Assembly (NCBI GenBank): GCA_950295325.1
Contig: OX485809.1
Location: 41,635,081 to 41,695,080 of the forward strand
Reading direction: 5' to 3'
Length of the DNA: 60,000 nt
Source: Polytrichum commune
Taxonomy: Eukaryota; Streptophyta; Polytrichopsida; Polytrichales; Polytrichaceae
Shown here: in pieces, positions 1-7,782 of the stretch
How positions within the stretch are numbered: position 1 is the stretch's first letter
Layout: each line of letters starts with the position of its first letter
Notes under the pieces: generated by a model
Database searches by the model: none
Told to the model about the DNA's origin: nothing
The model's input: only the letters and a program-made list of their open reading frames with translations
Position numbers and translations under genes: made by a program

Positions 1-843
1 TGGTGGACCATTGCAAATCAATTGCCTCCTTGGAATGCTTCAAAGGAATCCAAGTTTGTTTGGTATCATTTCATAATTGTCTCTTGGCTTTTCTATTTCC
101 ATTGTTCAATTCAAGCTCCTCTTTTTTCTTCTTCCTTACTTCATCCACCTCGACCTTCTTTGATGCCATCTCCTCCAATTGAGCCATGTACTCGTCCAAT
201 GTCAAGACCCATGAGATGCTATTTGCTATTACTTAGAGGAGTGAGACCCATGTGGTCCGATATCACTTGTGCATCCTCACATTGGGTACTTGGAATAACC
301 TCATCATCACTTTCATTGATCACCTCATCATCATGGCCATTTTTTTTTTGTCATCAATTGGCCAAATCCTAGAGCATTGGAACCCGGTGAGGATACTTGC
401 CAATATCAAAGCTGTCGTGTAAACTAAGATCGTCAAACACAACAGATCGAGTGTCGTTGTCAACATCAATTAGCAAAATAAAATAGCAAACTAAAATGCT
501 AAACAACCACCTCTTCAAGTGCCCCCACTAGCAGATAAGGAGCCCCTCCAATCGGCTAGGAACAAACACACTCATCGGTAGAGTTGTTGAACATGATGAA
601 GTTGTTGCTACATCTATACATATTTAATTGGGTAGTAGTAATCGAAGGAATTAAACTCGTGATTGACAAAGTAATCCAAGAACTGTAGGTTGGGTGCAAT
701 GTGAGCCTCATCCTTAATCGCCTTCAACAATTAATGTTGAATTCTTGGATAACTCTTTCAATGTGGTCTTAATTCCATAAAATTTCCAACCAACTAAATA
801 ACAACTTCACCACTAAAACATGTGGTAAACATCCACAAAATTC
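1..843 (-). other. 3' flank of the gypsy element, with a decayed acidic/coiled-coil coding-like stretch
   Basis: This lies downstream of the integrase-PHD stop codon. On the minus strand, roughly positions 375-70, short frames read as an acidic stretch (DDEV...ESDDEV) followed, in another frame, by a Lys/Glu-rich segment beginning MAQLEEMASKKVEVDEVRKK. That pattern is typical of a coiled coil. I cannot name the family. I see no clear polypurine tract or 3' LTR; the run around 515-540 (minus strand AGTGGGGGCACTTGAAGAGG) is the only purine-rich candidate. The 3' LTR is either degraded or runs past the window edge. Confidence 0.25.
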
Positions 844-1539
844 TCAATCATGACCATTAACGGCCACGGAATGAGAGGCTTTCCGACAACGAGGACAAAC
901 CCAATTGCCAAAAGGAAGAATAAAAAGGGGAGGTGTCAAACATGCCATGTGCCATCCACGTTGACATTGGTCGCACAATAACATTGTTGCAGCTCCTTTC
1001 TTCTCTCCACAAACATAACAAGGCAGACCCTGTGGTACAACCGCCAACTCGGGATGCACAGAGCCGTCGATGGGAAGGTGACATGGAGCACAATTCTTTG
1101 AATGCTCACGACATTCCCGTCCATCCTTGCTTTCAAGCAATAATATACCACTTGGCAAGACATCTTTTACCCGCAAAATCGTGCGCCCAGCCTTGACATC
1201 CAATGTCGTAGGCGCCTCCCGTTGCAAGTAAACATAATCCCCCTTGGAAAATCTACGAACCTGAGGTCGATAAGCTCCACTGCGGATCCGGGCATACCGT
1301 AATGTATCACGATGTTGAGCAATATTTAAGTTCTCCATAGCCATAGGCATGGCCTTTTGGAAGAACGTTGCTCGGTCATGAAGACATTGAGCCCAAACAT
1401 CTGGATCATCCAAGTTTACCACGGGAGCCAATTTCTCTCGCACCGAGCTAGGTAAAATTGGTTCCCGTCCATACAAGAGTTGGTAAGGACTATAGGATGC
1501 CAAAGATGTTTGCCTGCTGAAACGATAACCCATTGTTAT
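844..1539 (-). pseudogene. Integrase C-terminus with SH3-like domain and PHD finger
   Basis: This is the end of the polyprotein, in the same frame as the integrase core but cut off by the TAG at 1540-1542. Residues 1-80 of this segment are the post-catalytic integrase region (SPYQLLYGREPILPSS is the usual gypsy LLYGRxP block). About 93-145 is the GDYVYL...RILRV-type SH3-like DNA-binding tail. Residues 172-216 form a complete C4HC3 PHD finger (C172, C175, C187, C190, H195, C198, C213, C216; about 886-1020). PHD fingers read histone H3 tails, so by analogy with chromodomains on chromovirus integrases this module probably steers integration to particular chromatin. The targeting role is inference; the zinc ligands are seen directly. 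Confidence 0.88.
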
Positions 1540-1542
1540 CTA

Positions 1543-2121
1543 TGGTAACATCAAGTCCCAATCGCGATGGTTGCCATGAAGCAATCCATACTTCCGCAAA
1601 CCGCGCTTAACCGTTTGAACAACTCGTTCAGCTAAGCCATTTGCCTCAGGGTGATCTCTGGAAGTTGTCCGATGATCAATCAAAGCCTTGGTACACAAAG
1701 CCTCGAAAGATCCAAGGAATTCTCTCCCTTGATCCGTCAACACCTCTGCAGGTGCTCCAAACCGTGCCAAAACTCGATCAAGAAATGCCATAGCCGCCAA
1801 TTCTGAGGAATTCTGGGGAAGAGCCACGAGTTCAATCCACTTACTAAAATGCTCCACCATCATAAGCACATACTTGGAACCACGTGGAGTGATAGTAAGC
1901 GGTCCGGCAAAATCCAAAGACCAACGATATCCCAAGCCCATAATAGGTAAAGGCTGAAGTTGAGGTGACAAAGTACTAAAACTTGACCTGACCCGGTCAC
2001 ATACTTCACACCGAGAAATATAAGTGGCAACCTGTTGATACATACCAGTCCACCAATATTGGTTGCGCAACATAGAGTGCGTCCTTCACACTCCAAAATG
2101 TCCAAGCTCCTCGTGCACTTA
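1543..2121 (-). pseudogene. Integrase zinc-binding and catalytic core
   Basis: The N-terminal HHCC zinc module straddles the stops at 2086-2088 (TGA) and 2119-2121 (TAA): HEELGH lies between and just after them, and CEVC follows in the open segment. The RNase H-fold core has the first Asp in SLDFAGP, the second in VLTDQG and the Glu in NGLAERVVQTVK, with about 34 residues between the second Asp and the Glu, which matches the D,D(35)E layout of retroviral and gypsy integrases. All catalytic residues survive, so loss of function comes from the stop codons. It would insert the double-stranded cDNA into host chromatin. Confidence 0.9.
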
Positions 2122-2928
2122 CCGCACCAAAGAAGCTCTTTGATCTGGCCTTGAAACGATGCGCCTCGTTCCGTTCGGCCACACATGAAATAACAAGTTG
2201 TTTGCCCAACGAAACCTTGTTATCCGGTGACTAACTCTATCTCGCTCCATAGCAGATAGTCCAAGAGGAAATATCCATTGTTGAAGTTTGTGCAAGACCG
2301 CCTGGTCTTCCCACACATCACTAACAATGAGAAATTTATCAACCTCCTCATCTTGTTCTTCTACAAGGATCTCAACAGCCAATCCCGACATCATTGTGAG
2401 ATATGTGGCAGCATGCCAACCCGGCACTGCCTCACGATCACAATCTCCATGCCACCTGGCTCCAGTTAAATCCTCATCTGAAGGACTTGGATTGCGAGAC
2501 AATCCGTCTGCATCCAAGTTGGCAATTCCTGCTCGGTGAACAACTTCAAAATCATATTCCTGAAGTAACAATGCCCACCTAGCAAGTTTCCCGGTGAGCT
2601 TATCTGATTCCATAAGCCATTTTAAAGGCTGATGATCAGTCACCAAAATAAACTTTTGTCCATACAAATAAGGTCGAAAATGTACAATGGCCCAGACGGC
2701 CGCCAAGGCCTCGCCTTCATAAGAAGAATAATTAGATTCAGCACTATTATTGCTTCTAGATGCATAAGCCACCACATATTCCTTTCCCTCTTCATCTTTC
2801 TGTGTCAATACCGCTCCCAATCCCACTGCACTCCAATCCATGTGCAATTGAAAAGCTCTAGACACATCCGGGCGTCGAAGCACTAGCACTGAACCGAGCC
2901 TCTGCTTCAATGTATCAAATGCCTGTTA
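2122..2928 (-). pseudogene. RNase H domain and linker to integrase
   Basis: This follows the reverse transcriptase in the same frame after a TAA at 2926-2928. Key blocks are the first acidic residue in HMDWSAVGLGAVL, the Glu in SSYEGEALAAVWA and the second Asp in TDHQPLKWLM, as in other gypsy RNase H domains. GLSRNPSP marks the usual end of the domain. The roughly 100 residues that follow lead into the integrase zinc module. It degrades the RNA strand of the RNA-DNA hybrid during reverse transcription. The frame ends at TAA 2119-2121. Confidence 0.9.
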
Positions 2929-3975
2929 TTGTTCCCGATTCCAAATCCATGGTTGGTCTTTCCCCGTGAGAATGATAAGAGGTTTGGTAATCAAACTAAA
3001 GTTTTTGACAAACCTCCTATAATAATTTGCCAATCCTAGAAATGCACGAAGCCGTGGTACATCACTAGGTGCGGGAATTTTGTGTAAAGCATCCACCTTC
3101 GCTTGTTGCACACCAAGACCGCTAGGAACAATCATGTGGCTTAAATAGGGCAATTGATCATGGAAAAACTTACATTTTCCATGATGTAAACGGAGTCCCC
3201 ACTGTTGAAGTCGTTCAAATACCGCTTGCAAATGTCTCACATGATCCTGTGGACTATTACTAAAGATGATAACATCATCAATGTAACATCTAGCAAACAG
3301 CAAACCGGCCAATAATTGGTCCATCACCCGCTGAAATTCAGCTGGTGCATTCTTGAGACCAACTGGCAGAAATTTCCAATGATAAAGTTAATCATTGCCA
3401 TCTTTATCAATTCCCCAAAATGCGGTCTTCACCCGATCACCCAACAACAAAGGTAATTGGTGATAACTAGACCTCAAATCCAGAGTGCTGAAGATTCTAG
3501 AAAATCCCAGTCCATCAAACAACTCCTCCGGCATCGGCATTGGATATCGATCCGACTTGGTCTTGCGGTTGACTGGACGATAATCACCACACATCCGTTT
3601 TTCCGTCCAGTTGCCAAAGATATCCTTCTTTGACGGCATAACCGTGGCACAAATATACTCTCCATTGGAGAGTTCAATCAATTCCGCTGCCAATAACTCT
3701 TGACATCGAGTTTAAACACCCAACCTTTTAGAGGTACTAAGTCTGTACGGCCGTCTGAAAATAGGGTGGTCGTCCTCGAGTTGAATACGAACAGGTTTAC
3801 CTTTATATCCTTCAAGATCATGAAGACTAAAGGCAAAACAATTACGGTAAGAGCGAATAAATGCCCGTACCTTTCGTGCTTCGGCACCAGTAAGCTTTGG
3901 CCCCACTTCAATTGGCCAATCGTCAAACTCCGTGGTTTCCTTCTTCATAGAAGGATTGCCACTTGGTGCAAGCAC
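2929..3975 (-). pseudogene. Reverse transcriptase
   Basis: This is a Ty3/gypsy reverse transcriptase in a single frame broken by TAA codons at 3388-3390 and 3712-3714. The pre-RT anchor FRRPYRLS is present, then MCGDYRPVNRKT and STLDLRSSYHQLPL (first catalytic Asp). The conserved KFLPVGL...NAPA block lies just after the stop at 3388, and the catalytic YIDDVIIFS is at about 3274-3285. The thumb/connection region FLGLANYYRRFV is intact. The stop at 3388 most likely replaces a Gln codon by a single transition. It would copy the genomic RNA into cDNA inside the Gag particle. Confidence 0.93.
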
Positions 3976-3990
3976 AGCCTGTGATTGCTA

Positions 3991-4334
3991 GTCCGTGGAG
4001 AGGGCAACACCTTTGCCCCCATCATCTGCACTTGAATCCAAATGCGTATCCTCTCCACTACAATCAGTTTGTGTAGCTAAATAGCTACCCACATATGAAG
4101 TATCACCAAGAAATAGAAGTGGAAACATTTTATGGGCCTCCAACTTCCCAAACTCTTGGGCCAAAGCCGAAAAAACACGTTGGGCTCGAAGCTCTTCCGC
4201 AACATGAAGTTTCAAAGGAAATAATCCCTCGGTGTCATTAACTTCAATGTGATCCTTGGATTGCGGCCCCATTGCCCCCTGACCATTGTTCTCTGCCCTC
4301 AGAGTAAACAATTGGTCATCCATACATTGTTGAG
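3991..4334 (-). pseudogene. Linker between methyltransferase and reverse transcriptase
   Basis: In frame with both neighbours and ended by TAG at 3988-3990. About 115 residues, acidic and Ser-rich toward the end (QTDCSGEDTHLDSSADDG), with no recognisable fold. A segment near EELRAQRVFSALAQEFGK looks helical. It is probably a flexible spacer or a proteolytic processing site between the methyltransferase and the polymerase. The function is unknown. Confidence 0.6.
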
Positions 4335-5603
4335 CAGCAAGACAAATTCCAATTATCCACACAATGCTATTAAGATCCATAGCTTGCCCCAATAGGAAAC
4401 GTCTCTAACCTTCCTGAAGCCCGTGAGCAGCCGTGGTACCTGTAAGAAAATCCATGGCGCATTCCCGCTCATCTGCCGTAGGCTCCTCATAAGTTTGGGA
4501 TTTTGAATCCCAAACCATGCCAGGTTCACGAGATCGAAATGCAAAAAACTGTGGATATATCACAAAAGTAGGTAGTGCACCTCTCGGAATTCCCACCTTG
4601 TTAATTAATGCAAATGGCAAGGTGTCATCCTTGATAACTGCCAAGGAAACACGATGATCATCTAAAATATCATCCACCTTGCGATCCATAAGGCGGGAAA
4701 TGCGGGCAATCGCCGCTGAAAGCACCCGAGGTGATACCAAGTTGGAGTACCCAGAATTTGGTTAATGTACACACCATCCTTCACCACTTTATGCCGGGTA
4801 TCACCCAATAATGGTACATTTTCGAAAATGTACCCTGGCGGAGTTGATTGGTGGGTAAACCACCATTGCGTCAATCGCATCAAATCCGCAAACAAACTAA
4901 ACCTAGGATCATCCAATCCTTGGCCAGTTCCTGCCCGCGAATGGCCTTGACAAGGCCATCATGCAATAATCAAGTCCACGTGGCTCAACCTCCTCAAATC
5001 CTCATCACTAATCATAGTGACATCTTGAGGGAGTTGACCACAATATCCATGAATGGCAGAGGCTGACAATTGTGCGGGGTATCTCAACAACAATTGTTGG
5101 ATGTGGTGTCGGACAGCTCTGTTGGTTGTATATCCATTGTCCACATGAATATATCACCTAATTGTAATTCCCGCCTCCAACACTGCCGCCAAACCTGTGC
5201 CAATCCCCCCAAAGATCTCCACAAGGACAATACCTTTAGGTGATGGTTGCCAACGAATGGGTTGAGCAAAAGAAAATGAAGATGAAGTTGGAGATGTCTC
5301 TCCAAGCTCCAAATCCGCCACAATGTGTCGACAATGATCGGATAACTCCTTAGGAGTTTGCCATGGTGGAGGTGGATCCTTGAAATGTCGAGCAGGAATT
5401 TGAAAAGATGGTAAAAATTGTTGTTCTGCCGCATTACAAGTGTAGTTCATTATTTCCTCCAATAAAACTGGAGCACAAGGCAAATCTGCAACTCAACCGC
5501 TGCAACCAAACATTGCCTCCGCAACCATAGTCATAGCAGTGGCTGCAAATGTGACGGGAATAAATACCTTCCTGCCATCTCCAGTGGACCATCCCGGTCT
5601 AAT
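4335..5603 (-). pseudogene. Cytosine-5 DNA methyltransferase domain inside the gypsy polyprotein
   Basis: It carries the ordered signature of C5 methyltransferases. Motif I, the SAM-binding FGGIGTGLAAVLEAG, is at about 5163-5215; a YIHVDN acidic strand follows; motif IV, WPCQGHSRAG with the catalytic Cys, is at about 4944-4955; motif VI, FENV with the catalytic Glu, is at about 4815-4826. Further on are a C-terminal block (TYEEPTADERECAMDF) and a motif X-like LLGQAMDLNSIVWIIG. All are in the right order and roughly the right spacing. It is disabled by TGA at 5493-5495, 5154-5156 and 4959-4961 (the last directly before the PCQG motif), a frameshift near 4740-4780, and TAG at 4405-4407. In this family the enzyme transfers methyl from SAM to C5 of cytosine. 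Here it sits between protease and RT, so it would travel with the element and could methylate its own cDNA. Family assignment is firm; sequence specificity cannot be seen. Confidence 0.85.
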
Positions 5604-6309
5604 CCATGTGTGAGCCCAAAAGGGTGCCCACATTTAGTCTTAGACCCTTGAAACGTTAGTTGATGCACTTTGAAGTAGCATGTTACTTCACAAAAATATA
5701 AAAAGAGTGAAATGTTAGTCTTAGAAGTACCATGTTGTAAGAGGCTAGGATGTGAGTTGTTATTGTGTTTTTACCTTCGGAAGGATTTGAGTGAATGAGG
5801 ATAGGTAAGGAGAACTTGGATTGAGTAGTTAGTGAGTAGGCTAGTACAAATGGATGGAGACAACCAAAGTGACTCAAGAGGCAATTGCATTCGAATTGGG
5901 ATGAATGGAGGATCACATGGAGCGCACAAGTGGACCACCTCATCATGGCCACTTAATGGGGAAGGCCCAAGGAAGAATGCAAGGTGGAGGATAAGCAAAT
6001 TCTCAAAGCACCAATCAAATCACGAGTTAAGCATCGTGGTTTGAATTAAGTGGTGAGCGACGATTTGGGAAAGTAAGGGGAGAAAGTTATGGCGGCGGAA
6101 AGCGAAGGAGGCTAAGTTTGGGTTGAAGCATCCCAAGTTTGGTAAAGTGTGGTAGGTAGAAAGCCAAGGCTAGTTAAATGTTCGAATTAGGATCCTTGTT
6201 GATCATTTGAGGGAGGAAGACTTAGAAGATAGGATTGGCGCCTACTAAGTAGGAGGAAATCTCAAGGGCTTATCGTGAGCCTTGAGGGTGCTCACCCCCT
6301 CAAACTTAC

Positions 6310-6316
6310 TATATAA
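6310..6316 (+). promoter_or_regulatory. TATA box of the inserted LTR
   Basis: TATATAA sits within CTTACTATATAATCCC and is followed by a pyrimidine-rich stretch (CATTCTTCCCTCACTC) that resembles a plant initiator region. Its place about 700 bp from the 5' end fits a U3-R boundary. The orientation of the LTR as plus is based mainly on this. Confidence 0.45.
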
Positions 6317-6833
6317 TCCCTCATTCTTCCCTCACTCATCCTCTCTTTCCTTTGTGCTCCAAGGCACCCCATGAGTTATAAGTGTGGGTGTGGGAAGCCA
6401 TATTGGAGCACATGTGTGTGCTTAGTTTTTAGTTTGAGAGCCAAGGCTTGTTAGCCTTGAAGAGGGCTTGACCTCTTGGTAGAATTAGTGTTGACGTGAA
6501 GGATTTTAAAGTTAATTCATGATTCCAATTTGTGGTACTTAAAGTTCATGTTTTGAATACACGTGGTTGCAAGTTCCATGTTTAAGAGTTGAGCACTTGA
6601 TGTTGTGATGAGTGCAAAAATATACTTGTGTGGATTAGTTAGTCTTAGTGAAGTTAGGAAATTCTCTCTCCCCCTCTCCTCTCTAGGATTTTAGGATTTT
6701 AGGATTAGAGAAGAATTGTGTGATTAGAAAGGGGTTGTTAGTAGAATTAGGGAAATTAGGTAGGAAGATTAGTTAAGGGCTTGAATAATTAGTGAGGTAG
6801 TTGGGGATTACAACTACAAAGTTGTGGGTTCAT

Positions 6834-7120
6834 GAAGGAGCTGGGTTTATGAAGGAGCTGGGTTTGTTTAGTTAGAAAGTAAAGAGCTGGGTTTATGAAG
6901 GAGTTGGGTTTGTTTAGTTAGAAAGTAAAGAGCTGGGTTTATGAAGGACCTGGGTTTGTTTAGTTAGAAGCTAAGGAGCTGGGTTCATGAAGGAGCTGGG
7001 TTTATGAAGGAGCTGGGTTTGTTTAGTTAGAAGCTAAGAAGCTGGGTTTATGAAGGAGCTGGGTTTATGAAGGAGCTAGGTTTATGTAATTAGAAAGTAA
7101 AGAGATGGGTTCATGAAGGA
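6834..7120 (+). repeat. Nested minisatellite, 17-bp and 46-bp units
   Basis: The unit GAGCTGGGTTTATGAAG (17 bp) alternates with a 29-bp segment ending GTTTAGTTAGAAAGTAAA to give a higher-order unit of about 46 bp. Some units carry one extra 17-bp block. Five or six higher-order units are present with small sequence drift. It lies downstream of the TATA box in the inserted LTR. Confidence 0.8.
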
Positions 7121-7402
7121 GCTTAGTAGATAGCCTACCTAATTAGCTCATAGACAAGTAGTTAGTTACATTATGCTAGTTAGTATTATGGTGGCTTTCA
7201 CAAGTAAATGTATTTGAGATTGACTATAGAGAATAGTGTTTTTTTTAACACTTGCATCCTCTCTTTAAAAATAAACCACGTGCACAAATTAATGGAGAAT
7301 GTGGAGCACTCTCGCGATGGCAAGACAAAGGAAGCAAAGACCAAAGGTGCGAGGGAGAGATTGACATAAGTCACATAAGTATTTCTTAATACTTAAAGAC
7401 TT

Positions 7403-7615
7403 ATGTACGGTATGGAGACACCAAGTGAGACCTCTTATAGTAGCGATACGGAATACACAAGTGATAGTTCAAGTGGTAGTATAGAATCAACGGCACGGAC
7501 TCCATTTAGGAGAGGGATATCCTTAAGGGCTTGTGTAGCTAAAGCGGCCGGATGGACGTTAGAAGCAAACAAAGACAAAATAGCACCCGAGCATAAGGAG
7601 GTTAAAATAACATAG
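7403..7615 (+). CDS. Hypothetical 70-residue ORF at the 3' side of the inserted LTR
   Basis: Ser/Thr-rich and acidic at the start (SYSSDTEYTSDSSSGS), then basic and helical (RRGISLRACVAKAAGWTL). The composition resembles the N-terminus of a Gag protein, but no zinc knuckle or other motif is present and it stops after 70 codons. A second short frame begins at the ATG at 7292. Unrecognised; it may be chance coding in the LTR. Confidence 0.2.
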   Translation: MYGMETPSETSYSSDTEYTSDSSSGSIESTARTPFRRGISLRACVAKAAGWTLEANKDKIAPEHKEVKIT

Positions 7616-7782
7616 TTAACTTGTGCATTCTCCACATATGTATTGAAATCGTACATTGAGTTGTTAAAAGTGAAATTCCAGTTAAATCCAAGACCACTTG
7701 AAGGGTGAACCTTGCACTATGGACTCATCCAAGTCCAAATCCAATACCGCGGAGGAATGTGAGCCCAAACCCACTACTCGGA

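Noticed and set aside
933-1196. Plus-strand frames overlapping the integrase-PHD region
   Set aside because: Antisense shadows of the retroelement coding sequence.
6650-7260. Host 5' UTR intron in the inserted LTR (CT-rich tract plus AG near 6690)
   Set aside because: A lone acceptor-like sequence without a convincing donor or downstream gene; treated as part of the LTR.
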